DNA of 64,000 nt, from contig OZ234497.1 of assembly GCA_965153455.1 (NCBI GenBank), positions 13,440,302 to 13,504,301 on the forward strand, read 5' to 3'. The position numbers and the translations under genes were made by a program. Shown piece after piece: positions 13,101 through 25,371 of the stretch. The notes beneath the pieces were generated by a model. That model was given only the letters and a program-made list of their open reading frames with translations. It had not been told where the DNA came from and made no database searches. The stretch is from Sphagnum compactum. Its lineage: Eukaryota; Bryophyta; Sphagnopsida; Sphagnales. The stretch's first letter is position 1. Every line of letters starts with the position of its first letter.

Positions 13101-16100
13101 TCAGTTTCTGCAACTGGAAACGAGAGAATGCAACACGGGCTTCACTCTTTCCTTGAACTTGATCATGAGGAAAAACGTGATTCTGTAGCCTATGACCATA
13201 CCGAACACAATTGCCAAATCTATCCACTTGCTCTGGCTTGTCTGAATCTCATACAGATTCTGCACTACATAGAGACCTGTGATAGGAGGCCCAACAGGTT
13301 TTCCATTCATGATTGAGTTCTGGAAGCTCAAGCCCAGGAAGTCATTTTGATACATGCCCTGCACCAGTCCGCCCCCACCCCCAACAAACCAACATCCCCA
13401 CCCACAACTGGGTATTTGGCATTTACCAAGATATGGCTGTGAGGTTCATTTAGAATATTTGTTCCAAAACTTTCCATTTATTGTCTTCAAATATAATTAT
13501 ATGATTATTTGATTTCCTAATGGGATCCATTTCACATACGAAATATACACTTATGAATGGGTTTAAGTGAAGGATGATCAACCTGAAGTGCACATGTGTG
13601 GAAACTTATATATGACATTGGGTAGCACCACACAGGTTTCGGTAAATCCAGTCGCAATCGGAAGAATCCTGCAACCAGTAGAAATATGCCCTGTACCAAA
13701 GACTAGCAGAACTAATTAGGGATCCTTACCTTTGTGTGTCTAGTGTGTATACATATGTCATGGAAGGTGAGAGCATTTCCAAAAATCTACAATTTCTAAG
13801 AAAAACTTGCAAATTGATGTTCTACTGGGAATGGGTCATCTTACCTGAATTCCAGCACCTGTGATTATACCCATCAAAAAGTTGGGAACAATACTAGCAA
13901 CAACCATCATTAGGCTCTCCACACATGCGACACACACAAACAGCATGAGCACAAAGTACGCAAAATGGTCCCACCCCGAATGCAAATCCACCATGAAGTA
14001 ACATATTGATCCAGATACCCATGAGATCAGAAATAGGAATGGCATTGATGAAAGCGAATTGCCACTCACAAACGCTGCCACTCCATAGTGCCCATTTAAC
14101 CTCTCATGAGAGAACACCTGTAATTCCCACATGCGATGCTCAAGTGTTCTTTTTAGCAAGAATGAAAAAATTTCCTTCTAAACTTGACACTATATTTACA
14201 AAACTGTTCACAAACCTATAGTAGAGCATTTTGATAAACCCTCAACCCTAGACCCACCTAGGAAAAAGCTGTGCAAAAATTGAAGCAGAACCTGAACAAG
14301 GTCTGGGTTGATTACAAGTGCTGAGACAACAGTTGCACCTTCATGTCCTCCACAAAGGAAGGGAAGCCACCAATGACATGAATGTAAAAAATCCAGCAAT
14401 GTAAGACATACATCCTGCCCTCCCTACATTCACGAGTCACATCACATGTAATGTTAGAGCTAAATTCAGCGCAGTCAAGCATTCAAAGAGAACACCATCT
14501 TGAACACCACCTTGACCACACTTGCAAAAGGGCACTAACTTCATGCACATCACATTGCTTGCTTCCAATGTAGCTAACAACAGAGTTCAGGGTTCAGCAT
14601 TCAGGATTTTAAGTTTCTTGGTGATGGACAGCAGATAGATATCCTGTTCAGTCAGCAGCAGGAGAACTTCCTTTCAATAATGAACACACAAAAAAAGGGG
14701 ATTTTCATCAAACATGATCCATGTGATTCAGAAAGATGCGGGGGGGGAAAACATTTACTAACCATGATGGATGTGGAGCTTGTGCCAACTTTGAAATAGA
14801 TCGTGCCGATGCAAAGAGTGAGAAAGATGTATACCACAAGATGTAGCCAATAGTATCCAATATCTCTTGACATGTTCACAAATGATCTTTGTGTGAGAAT
14901 GAAAGACTGCCAGAAGAAGCTCGCTTTGATTGCACTTGACTCTAGATTTGAGCCTTCCTGATAGGAGATTTACAACGGCACCCAAGTGTTGGAGAATCAT
15001 CGTAAACCCTACACCATAAGTACATCTTGTACACTAACTGAAATATTCTGCTTGGTTAATGAGACTTCAAAGAAAGCATGATACACATGAGGCAATTAAC
15101 CCCTAAACTGTAAACCCTAATACCACATCTTGAGCACAGCTCTAGATCTCTTGCAAATCTGTACAGTTTTGGCTGCAAAAATCCACTGCAATTTAGATCT
15201 AGAAGTTTGATGGTGTTTTGAGCACTTACAATCTGATTGATTTCAAGCACGTGGGCAAGAGCATTGTCATGGAATCAGAGTTTAAGAATGACCCAGTTAA
15301 GATCTTCACCACCTGCTTCATTGTCATTCGATCAAGTGGATCAGTACTGCCTGCTTCGAAGTCCTGTAGCAATGGCAGCAGCAACAGAGAGAGAATTTTC
15401 AGTGTCTCTAAAACATCATCTGATAAAGACAGATTGCTTCATGAATCTCTCTATTGAAGGTTCCTAAACCCTAAACCCTAAATCCCAAACCCTTCACGTT
15501 GGTCTAGAAGGTTCTTCATGTTCACAATGTGAACATCATCATTGCTTTGAAAGGAAGCCAAAAAATGCGTAAAATTTGTCAAATGAGAAAGTGGACTCCA
15601 GATAGATAGATCACTGACATCAGTGATTTCCTGGATTCTGATGACACTTGAGGGGTGGTTATGGAAAAAGCAAGTGAGCAGCACATACCCTGATTTTGAA
15701 GGAGCCCTTCAAGGTAGCCTTGACACGGTCAAAATCAGCATTCACAGCTCGCAGGAAGTGGTCTGCTGGGTTTCGCAGTGGTGGACATGGGAAACCAGAA
15801 GCTGAGAAGTGCTGCAAATAAATAAATGAAAACAAGATGATGGAAATTAGAGCTTGAATCTGAGGATCGTGGGGGGAGCATAACTGCCATTCCTGAATTC
15901 TAACACAAACAAAGAATAGGAAGCATGAGACTCCAGAGCATAAAACACATGACAATTGCGTAAAATACAGATTTGTACTACCATGCACAGAAGGGTTTAG
16001 GGTTTTGTTGGGCTTTGCTTATAGAGCTCAAGAGAGCCAGGGGAAGAACCCTCATTGGCAATAGCAGCTTCGCCAAAGAAAATGGTTTGGCCATGTGAAA

Positions 16101-17647
16101 GCAGAAAGAGGTTGTCAAACAGATCAAGGACTTCACTGCAGGGCTGATGAATGGAAGCAATCACAGTGCGCCCATCTCTTGCCAGGTTTTTCAATGTTGT
16201 GATTACAAAGAAAGCCGAAGCACTACATCATTCAGAAAAAGCAATCTATGAGTAGTAAGGAAGCAAATAGGACTTCTGCAGAAAAATAAACAAAGGCTTA
16301 CGGTTTAAGGAGCTTTTGATTTACAGAAATGCTTTTTTGGGTCTTGAGCAGTGATGAAAGCTTGACAATGAATTCCACATACATGTGGTACAAGAATAGC
16401 AGAAAAATTATATGGGTGAGAAGCAAAAAAGCTTATTGCGGCCAAGAAAGAAATAATTGAAACTCTAGAGTCCAGGCACACCTGTCAAGACCACTTGTGG
16501 GTTCATCCAAAAACAGCATACAAGGGCGAGTCAGAACCTCCAAAGCAATACTCACACGTCTCCTTTCACCACCACTGAGTCCCCGGAGATGCCAGTTCCC
16601 AATTGGTGTATTGGCACAGTCCTGAAGACCCATGTCAACGAGTGTGCTCTCTACGATTGCCCTCTTCTCAGCCTTTGGCATATGGTCTGGTAGTCTTAGA
16701 TTTGATGAATAGTGTATTGTTTCTTGCACTGTCAAGGTCCCAATCAAGTCATCTTGCTATGTCACATAAGCCTGCAGGCAACAAAAAAGTACAAACACTC
16801 TCTTGCACACAATTCAAAGAAGCAAGCATGCAGCAGCAGCAAAAACCTCAACATGAGATGATCAAATTGGGGACTTACAAAAAATCTCCAATAAACCCCA
16901 CACCCATCTCCATTCTCCACTCATAGGGGAGCAGCTGCACAGTACTGCCTGAAACCTAAACCCTAAACCCTGCAGAATGAAAGCAGATGCAGTACATGAG
17001 CCGGCCCACAGCAGGGATCAGGAATTTTGGAAGACTCACAGCCATGCCGTAAGAGAGCTTTGTTTTGTGTCCATTCACGAGTCCTTTTAATGTGGCATTC
17101 TTTGCCAGCCTTCCTGTTGATCAATCGCTGAAGGAAGTTGTCAGTAAGCATATAGAATGTTGCAAAGCTCGAGGAGCTCGGAGATCATGAATGTCAAGTA
17201 CCTCAGCAATGAGCATCAGGACGTCCATACCTGCAAGAGAGTCTAGCAGCGAGGTTTTTCCTGAGCCCGAAGGACCCATGATGGCAAGCAGGAGCCAGGC
17301 TCTGCATAGCCCGTAAGCCCATGCAGCAACGTTCGGATCTCTCCTCTGCCATTCGTGACTGACACCCACAAGTCCACCCACGTAAGACGAGCGGAAGCGT
17401 CGTCGTCATCGTCGTCCCCGACCTGCTTGCTTGGACTTCCTACATGCCTTTCCTGGTTCCTCGTCGCTCGCGTATGGCGCTGCTGCAGCTGCTGGATAAT
17501 CTCCCGCTGCGTACTTGAGCTGCCTCCTGCATGATCTCGACCCTGTTGTGATCTGCCAACGCCGGGATGTACTATCTTCCCTGCTGCAGACATCCCGTTT
17601 GTCTCTACCGCCATACGAGCTGATGCAGGCATAGTCGTGGCCAGCAA
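13101..17647 (-). pseudogene. ABCG11-like (WBC) half transporter with multiple frame lesions
   Basis: Half-size ABC transporter of the plant ABCG11/WBC11 group; intact relatives export cuticular lipids at the plasma membrane as dimers. Exons by homology: 17231-17647, 17040-17113, 16482-16771, 16050-16222, 15689-15811, 15230-15363, 14763-14957, 14339-14423, 13845-14117, 13583-13690, 13101-13358. The nucleotide-binding domain keeps Walker A (GPSGSGKTS), the signature [14 protein letters not shown], Walker B ([12 protein letters not shown]) and the H-loop (ASIHQP); the membrane domain keeps FVNMSRDIGYYW, RLNGHYGVAAF and SIVPNFLMGII. Lesions: one base missing just before Walker A (about 17290); an in-frame TAG at 16757-16759 between AYVT and QDD; one base missing in exon 6 (about 15275); and a frame change inside exon 8 (about 14370), before GGFPSFVEDM. 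The exon 4/5 junction fits only with a shifted acceptor. Conserved motifs with scattered lesions suggest a young pseudogene; residual assembly error cannot be excluded, but RAPTOR, ETFQO, PhyH and YIP1 next door show no such errors. Confidence 0.8.
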
Positions 17648-18748
17648 GCACTTCTGAGCTCCTATATCTCTACAGACCTTCGCATGAGCTGCAGCAGGTA
17701 TGCAATGAACTGTAATATCCCAGAACAGCTACTTTGCTAGTACCCAAAAGTCTCAGCAGCTTCACGCGCACTGCAATTAGCAGCTGTCAAGAAGAGGAAC
17801 AAATTAATCATGCATACTACTAGTCGCCAAAGCTCTTAGAATTTCAAACTCCAAAACTCTCCACTACTGATCCTCCAAACAAGCATCGACATCTACTGAT
17901 GATCAGCGCGAGCGCGAAGAAAGTCAGACGTATTGTCCAGTACTTTGGTTGCTGCAAGCTCATGATGCACCAAAGCTTCCGTTAATAATCTTTGGTAGTA
18001 AATCTGCACCGGCATGCAGCTTCTCCCAGCTGCCTAATATAGCTAGGAATGAAATATCCCAGAGCTGCGTATTGACTCCTGCAGCCAGTTCTGCTCTTGC
18101 AACAGCTACCAATCTAATAATACACAACAAAAAATCCTCCCAGCTGCAACACCCCCCACAAAAACAAAAGAATCATAGCAGCAGCAGCTAGACTATACAA
18201 GTTGTACAATCAAATCAAGAGAGAAAATCCTGATCTACAAAGTTCCCTATACATGAGACGGTACACGACAGCTGCAAGCCTGCTACGGTTAATTACCACA
18301 AGTTGTACAATCCACCGGAGTTGTTGATGACAGGCAGTAGCTGCTAGTACTACTGAAGCAAACAGCAGCTGGAGCAGATTTTCAGCGACAAACTGCCCAC
18401 AAATCAGTCACATGATCAAATGTGTATTAGTCCTGCACTACTGATCTGCTGCTGTTGCTGCTGCTACTACTGCTGCTGCAACTTACGTATCTATCTGTAA
18501 GCTGCCATATATCATGAGTGTTTAATTTATCGCAAATGCAGACAAAGCGTAGCTGAAGAAATCGAAGATCCTACTACTACTACTACTACTACTACTACTC
18601 CTCCTCCTCCTCCTCCTCCTCCTCCTGATGATGATGATGATGATGAGGATGAAGCAAAAAATACACATGTTTGCGTTTGTTGTTGGCCTTGCCTTGGAAG
18701 GCAACGATATTGTGTTTAGATTCATTATAGAGAGCAAGAATATGAAGC
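17648..18748. other. Upstream region of the ABCG pseudogene with microsatellites
   Basis: Former 5' region of the transporter, rich in CAGCAG/GCTGCTG and CTACTG words. A compound microsatellite lies at 18570-18646: (CTA)n, then (CTC)n, then (ATG)n. No gene was recognised. Confidence 0.6.
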
Positions 18749-18903
18749 CCATAATAGTAGGTCCTTCATCCAATGAACTTTACACTTGGGTGAGCAGCAG
18801 GCCATAATAGTAGGTCCTTCATCCAATGAACTTTACATTTGGGTGAGCAGCAGGCCATAATAGTAGGTCCTTCATCCAATGAACTTTACACTTGGGTGAG
18901 CAG
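18749..18903. repeat. 53-bp tandem repeat, 3 copies
   Basis: Units start CCATAATAGTAGGTCCTTC at 18749, 18802 and 18855, exact period 53. The copies differ at only one or two bases, so the array is recent. Confidence 0.93.
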
Positions 18904-21900
18904 AGCTAGCTACTACTACTGGGACTTGGTTATATATACTACTTACATAAAACATAAAATCAAACAACAAATTTCATAATAACAAAAAAGCTCAAAAACA
19001 GAAAAAGCACAATTACAATACCCCCCCCCCTAGTACCTTGGCCAGTTCGACACTAATTATATTTATTTTCAGAAATAACTGTTTTTGAAATTTTCAAAAA
19101 TTATTTCTTCCACATCAAAAAATCAAAAACAAAAAAAAAATTGTGAAGGAAAAAGATAGTGGATATTTTAAGAATATTCCACTTGTTGAAATGAATGTTT
19201 CAAAATTAATTTAATTATGCGACGGACATGTGATGACCCTTTACAAGGGGTGTGTCACACTGGGCCCTTGCCCATTTGCATTAAAAAAAGTATCTTAAGG
19301 AAAAAGAAGATTTATTATGGAAACTCAAATATTTCACCATGCAAAAATATAATCTTCAAAAATTCCTCTAAACGAAACCAAAATCCTTCAAGATATTATG
19401 TAACTCTATTATAACTAATCTCAAGTTTCAACAACACAAGCCAAAATATCATCTTTCAATAATCCTCATTTAAAAAATAGACCTATTATTACCTAGGGGC
19501 CAAAATCCCGTAAGCTACTCAAATCCCCAGTGTTTCTTGTACTGGCGAATTTCGGCCAAATTTTGACCTGAAAATATATGATTTTGACCTATACAAAGGA
19601 TTTTTCATGGAAAAAAAAAGACTCAAATTCATCAGATTTTGAAGATTTTTATTTTTATTTTCTAATCCCTAGATTTTTATAATAAGTTCGAGTAGATAAC
19701 CAATAATCTATTTGAAGGATTTTTATTTATTTTTATTTTTATTTTTAGTATGTAGCCAAATTTGGCTAAATTATTTTGTGAGTGATCACCACTTTGGCTA
19801 CATCACAAAATCTTTTAAAAGAAACCCTAGTCCAACCCCAGTGTTGGGCAGTTCTCTCTTTCTTTTCCTTTTTCCTTTTTACATCAAACCTCCAGTTTTG
19901 ATCAATGTTATGTGGTATATCTTTTACCCAGATATACCCACCAAATACTGATAGGCTATATCAATTATTCTAACATATTTATCTGTAATCAAAATGCCTA
20001 ATGAAGTGCATGCTTACAAGTATGTAAATTTGCAAAATAATATTCTATGCATAACCTTGACTATATGCAAAAAATATTCATACCCAAAGTCAAGTATGTT
20101 GTGATATTTGGATAACAAAAGTTAAATGCATTAAACCCTAAATTTTTTTTGTTCTACTAGTTAAATGGGATGCCTCTCAAGAATTATTATTATTATTATT
20201 ATTTTGGGCTTGGTTTGCAATTAGCCAATTTGATTGGCCCATCAAAAGAAAAAATTGAAAATTATTAAAACTTTGGAAACTCCCCAAAATTTAAGTTTCT
20301 ACATTAACGTATAATGCTTTCCCTTTGGCCCAATTTTATAGGTGAGAAAATGAGAACTCTGGACAAATCACATGGAATAAATTTGAGAATTGTTAACATG
20401 TGAGAAAAGTGTACATGTTAGGAGTGGGAGGTATGTGAAAAAAATATATTTCAAACACAAGAGTCCCTCCTTTGGAAGGCCATAATTTTCATATCACTTA
20501 TCAAAATTAATTTATTCAAAAGCTTTTACTAAAACACTCAAAATTGAGCTACAAATCATTTAAAAACTCCTCACCAACGAAACATCGACCATGTTATCAT
20601 TGTCTTTCGATAGACTACAACCCACTTTAGATTCAATCTAAGGTCCAAATTTGCATGAATCAATTTGGACTCATTTGAAGCAAATTAAATACGTGAGTTG
20701 AACCTTGGCTTGCATCTTAGTAGTGGTTCTTCGAATTATGAGCTTTTTTTTAAAAAAAAATTGGCGGTTGGAACCAATTGATGTTCCCTCCAATATGGTG
20801 CCTTGTAGATTTAGTTTTGAGTTGCCTCTTTTTGTTCTTGGAGACCCTTATCTAAAGGCCATGGGTCCAATTTAAGATTGCTCTATATCATTAGATCATA
20901 AACTTGGATCCTTATCCCAAGTGGCCCCAAGTGTTCACTTGTGGCCATGTTTATCCTAGTCAAGAATGAATCAAGCCTTTTGATTGTTGTGTTTTTGACA
21001 TTGGATTGGAGCTCTGATTTTTCTTCAATTTTTTTTCTCAAAATGTGGACATTTTCCTTCATTTTTAATTAATTAAGTCAATAATGCATACTCTTTTGTT
21101 ACCTTGAAAAGGAACATATGACAAGAGATACCCATACCTTCCACGTCTATCAAAAATAAAAAATAAAAATTGGTACTATACCCAGACCCTAACCTAATGA
21201 AAATTATGAGTGCTCATAAATTTTAACCCAATGGATAAATAAATTGAGAAAATACAAATACCCTTACCCAAGGATATATCAAAAACAAAACACTGAGTTT
21301 AGATCCTCTAAAGTGTTAGTGATCAAAGAATTGTCAATCCTGAAAATAATAAGCCTTACAATCACACAATCAAAAATATTTGTAATCAATTTCAATGAAT
21401 CAAATATCTCTTCTTTCGATTATAGTAAAAAGGCTTGAATATATGGATGTAGAATTGGTTAACAAATCATTGTTGAAATCGAACTCAACCATGAATTACA
21501 AATAGTACATTCTAAGTTAAATGACGACTTTCAATTTGCACATTGACTTTGAATTGGATTGATTTTTTTCAAGTGTGAAATGTTTCATGATATGATTGAA
21601 AGCTTACTCATCCCATCATAGAATTCATACATAGCATTCCATCATGAACCAAGACAAGGGTTAACTATTTGTCCAATAATGAACCAATCTTGTCTCAACC
21701 ATTTACTCACATTGACATTCTCAAATTATTTGAATAATGAAAAATATGAAATTGTCATCCGACAAACAATAAAAGGTTGCCATCACCTCAATTTTCAAGT
21801 CACTTATTTATATCTTCTTCATCATATGTGCTTCATTTTGAGTGATTTAAAATGTTATAGGAAAGTTACCTCAAGCTCTAAAAATCATCTTGGAAGTACA

Positions 21901-22729
21901 AATAGAAAAGAATAATGAAAAAATAACAAGAAGAAAAAAAAGCTTTGCAACTTATAAAACATGTTTTTTTTTTTTTTTTTCTCTTTGGACCCCTCTTACT
22001 TTCAAATCTCATAACTTTCTTATTCATTTTAAGGGATTTAAAATGTTATAGGAGCACCACCTAAAGCTTTACAAATCATGTTTGAACTTTAATAATAAAA
22101 GAATAACATACAAAGAATTTTTTGAGTGTTTGGGAATCGACTGTATAGTGTTCAGTGGTTTGTTTTTTTTGAAGTCTTGACTCCTTTATTTTAAGTGGCC
22201 ATAACTTTCCCATTTCTAATCCATTTTCGACAATTGTTAGTGTATTAGAGGAGGGGTTCAAGTTTTGTTTGGACACCAGAAACAACAGAGCCGTCCCCTT
22301 GGATATGGCCTGCCTTGAGTGCTTAAGTGTTCGATCACCAGCTGGTCCACCCCAGCAATTGAAAATTTGTAACTATCTTCAAACTAGTGGGCTCCTGTGC
22401 CTGCAAGGCACGACACGGCACTGGGAAAAAACTGGGAGTCCAAAGGAGACCCCAAAGACCAGAACTCCTAATTGGACGGAATTACAAATACATGATATTT
22501 CATCCAAATAAATCACCATGCAAAACTTATCATTAGACGGAACTTACGAATACATAAATATTTCATCCTCATAACCACCCATCCAGAACTCTGAGCTCAT
22601 TGGACGGAACTAAAAACGTATAATATTTCATCCACAAATCACAGAACTGCCGGGTTTCACGAAAACCCGGAAAAGAGGAGCCAGGCAGGTTTTTGGGTGG
22701 TTATTTTACAATTTGGGATCTGGGTTTCA
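18904..22729. other. AT-rich gene-free DNA
   Basis: Contains homopolymer tracts (a run of C at 19021), an (ATT)n run at about 20188, and the dispersed word GCCAATTTGATTGGCCCATCA at about 20222 (also at 11830). Around 21842 and 22032 a segment with ATTTAAAATGTTATAGGA is repeated about 190 bases apart. I see no coding exon with recognisable homology. Confidence 0.55.
19715..19860 (+). repeat. Short dispersed element T, copy 1
   Basis: Shares CAAATTTGGCTAAAT, TGGCTAYATCACAAAAT and a following CCCCA-rich stretch with 62640-62800. The copy contains the perfect palindrome AGCCAAATTTGGCT and an inverted pair GTAGCCAAA / TTTGGCTAC (about 19752 and 19793). Probably a short non-autonomous element, but its ends are not defined. 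Confidence 0.5.
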
Positions 22730-23170
22730 GGACCTCGACCAGACGGACGGACAGGCGGGTCCCGATCTGGGTTTCAGGACCTCGACGGACGGGCAAGACC
22801 TCCACTGTCAGGATCTCGACGCACGCACGGACGCACGCACAAGGTACTTAATTAAATAAATAAAAATTACGGACGGACGGATAAAGTGCAAAATTTTGTG
22901 AAGGAAAGTATTGAGGAATTGCAAAAAAACTAATTACTTAATTAAATAAATAAAAATTACGGACGGACGGACAAAGTGCAAAATTTTGTGAAGGAAAGTA
23001 TTGAATCATCCTCAAGAAAATTACGTCCGTCCGTCCGTCCGTCCGTCCGTCCGACTGTCCAGGCCGGTTCTGCCGCAGAAAATGCTAGCCGGTGGTCAGT
23101 TATAGGCCGGGCCGGTTCTGCCGTAGAAAATGCAAGCAGAACGCCCAATCACGGACGCACGGACAAGGTA
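22730..23170. repeat. GGAC/GTCC-rich duplicated block
   Basis: A GC-rich island in AT-rich DNA built from nested duplications. A GATCTGGGTTTCAGGACC word occurs twice (about 22718 and 22771). A 90-bp tandem duplication has copies starting at 22846 and 22936. (GTCC)n occupies 23024-23053. A 48-bp repeat GGCCGGTTCTGCCG has copies at 23062 and 23110. GGACGGACGG at about 22971 and CCGTCCGTCC at 23025 are inverted complements that could fold. Confidence 0.8.
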
Positions 23171-23254
23171 CTTTATATATAAGATATAATGAACCTTTCA
23201 AAGGTCCTATGAAACAAGTGTGTCCAAAGCTCACTCATAAACAACATACACAAC

Positions 23255-23787
23255 AACTTGGTAATCTTCAAGAAGGTCCTTATGAAACCATTGGAATTAA
23301 ACTGAGATAGGCATTTAACAGCCCCCCAAAATGTTCTTTCATTTTTTTAAAAAAGTTTTAAATAAAAAAATAAATGGAAATTGTTCTTAAAATAATACAA
23401 TGAACTCTGAGTTCATTTTTTGAGAACTCGGCAAAACGTTTACCACCGACATTAACATCTAACTATGAGTTCAGTTAACATTGACATTAAAAGTTAAGAT
23501 TTCCTATTGGTTCAGAGTTAAGATTTAACTAGGAGTTAATTTTGTGGGAACTTCGTGGAGCGTTTGATATTTTTGGTACGTTGCAACGGCATTACACAAT
23601 AAACCTCTTTTTATTTCAAAGCCTTAATACAAAATACACTAATAATATAACCCTTGTCTGTATACAGGCAGGGTTAATAACTACCTGTATAGGTAGGTTC
23701 ATTCCTAATTTAAAATAATTATCTAGTTTTAATTATTTGAGTTTGTTGGATGTAAAACTGCAAAACCTGTGGAACTTAGAAAGAAAG
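23255..23787 (+). repeat. Dispersed repeat R-S, copy 1
   Basis: This stretch is matched, in inverted orientation and with insertions, by 63920 down to 62350. Shared blocks include GAAGGTCCTTATGAAAC, TGAGAACTCGGCA/TGAGAACTTGGCA, ATAAACCTCTTYTTATTTC and an S block at 23715-23787 with TGTGGAAC and CAAACTCAAATAATTAAAA (as its complement). It sits directly left of the TIR element at 23914. Confidence 0.75.
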
Positions 23788-23913
23788 AAATACAGAAATA
23801 CAGAAAAAGATTTGATACTAGGGTTTAGGAAGAGGGCCGGAGTATTGAGTAGAGGCCTTTCTGTGATTTTCGACCTGTTCCCTTGGGCCTACCAACTCAC
23901 CACCCTTCTTTTC

Positions 23914-24283
23914 GGCCACAGTGAACCAGCACCCCCAGCAGCGCACCATCCACTGGATGTCCATTATTACTCAGTTGTGGATGAACCTTAACTGAGTTAA
24001 TATTTGGTTTCACCTTGGTAACCAATTCTGTAGGAAATAGGTCTCTCATATAGATAGATAGGTAAGAAAATAAGCAACTAGTAGGTATGTAGATGGTTGA
24101 TACATAGATAAGGGCCGTTTTTACTACCTACCTACTAACAACCTGCTTGTGGGTTGTTAGTAGGTAGGTTTTAAAAAAAGCAACTGAGCTAACCATGGTT
24201 AGCTTAGGAACTGGAACCCAACAGAAAACTGTTTCCTGACCACTTACCATTCATCCTTAGTGGTGTGCTGCTTCACTGTGGCC
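23914..24283 (+). mobile_element. MITE-like TIR element M, copy 1
   Basis: A 370-bp non-coding element with terminal inverted repeats: left GGCCACAGTGAACCAGCAC, right end complement GGCCACAGTGAAGCAGCAC. A second, more diverged copy lies at 61924-62258 in the same orientation. It contains a perfect 17-bp hairpin (24126-24169). No target-site duplication could be read with confidence, so the superfamily is open (hAT-like is a guess). Confidence 0.75.
24126..24169. repeat. Perfect 17-bp inverted repeat (hairpin) inside element M
   Basis: Left arm ACCTACCTACTAACAAC, loop of 10 bases, right arm GTTGTTAGTAGGTAGGT. The second copy of M keeps the hairpin only imperfectly near 62100-62145. Confidence 0.9.
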
Positions 24284-24359
24284 CCTAGTTTCCTGTTTTG
24301 GGGCCATCCCATTGGATGAACCCCAACTCCAGTCCCTCTCCCGCCTTGGTAGGTTAGGG

Positions 24360-24620
24360 GAATTTATTAATAAAGTTTCAATTTTTTGACAATTTTTTTC
24401 TATTCCTTGACTAAACTTTTGTTTCTTAATAAAAATATTTTAACATCATGGCTAAATGTATTTATTTCCTAGCTATATTTGTACCTTTTGGTAAAAGCTC
24501 TTTACTTTTTTACTAAACTTTTATGTCTTAACAAAATTTCTCTACTCCTTGACTAAACTTTTATTTTTCGACAATTTGTTTTAACTTTTTAATTCGATCT
24601 TTATTTCTTGATAAAAAAAA
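24360..24620. repeat. Degenerate T-rich tandem repeat
   Basis: A CCTTGACTAAACTTTT-type unit followed by TTCTTAATAAAA recurs about three times (near 24415, 24510 and 24548) in low-complexity DNA. The remainder of 24284-25371 shows no recognisable gene up to the PIG-P leader. Confidence 0.55.
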
Positions 24621-25371
24621 ATTACTAACATCAAGTAGGTATTGCTAGTGAGTCAAAAATTGTAAACCTAACAATTATTTTTATGTGAATATTACATTGC
24701 CTTAGAATTTGTGACATCATCAACAAAAGTTTACAATTTAAATGAGGATATTATTATTATTTTATATACTCATTTTTAGTAATTAAATTTACATCCAAAT
24801 GAAGATATTGCAGTTTGTTAGATATACTCCGTTTAAGCTTTACCAATACAATGGCTGTTAATTAATTTTGAGATGTACTGGAAACATAAATCTTGCATTG
24901 AAGGACTTGAGCGCCTTGCTATGCAATGCATATTTTTCACTATGTGAAAGCCTGGAATTCATTTTAGGCAAGAAAATCAAATAGTCCCTAATTTAATTGT
25001 AGGTTATGCATTAAATATTCGTAAAGCACTGCAAAGGATTTTTCCTTTGTATTTTCAGCTCCCTTACCTACCTGAAGAAGAAAAAACATGTTTTCAGCAA
25101 GCGGGATCTTCTACAGTGGAAGGTACCAGCCAGGCTGTACTGGGATCTTCTGACCAGCGGAAGGTACCAGCGAGCCTGTCACTATTTCTAAAAATTGAAA
25201 AAATCTCAGCTCTGCTTTACGTAGGAAAAGGACCTGAGTACAGGCCCTGTTGTTACTCTTGTTACTCTACAAATGCATATGCCTATGCGTATTTCGAGAA
25301 CCCTAAACCTAAATCTGCACGAGGATGCAAAGCAGGAGGTTGTGGTTGCTGGTCAGTTTGGAGTGAGAGAC

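Noticed and set aside
15463-15492. CCCTAAA repeats resembling telomere sequence (also near 16955 and 63165)
   Set aside because: Only two or three units each; short interstitial telobox-like words are common in plant DNA.
16050-16053. Extra G at the end of ABCG exon 4 as a further lesion
   Set aside because: A shifted acceptor in exon 5 (after CTCAG at about 15802) restores the frame, giving NEASGFP, so this one is ambiguous and is not counted.
23024-23053. Possible CRISPR-like or regulatory array from regular GTCC repeats
   Set aside because: Plain tetranucleotide microsatellite without spacers in a plant genome.
25047-25371. Longer PIG-P N-terminus or a separate upstream protein
   Set aside because: The upstream frame at 25047 is different from the PIG-P frame and shows no homology; the in-frame ATG at 25273 has weak context.
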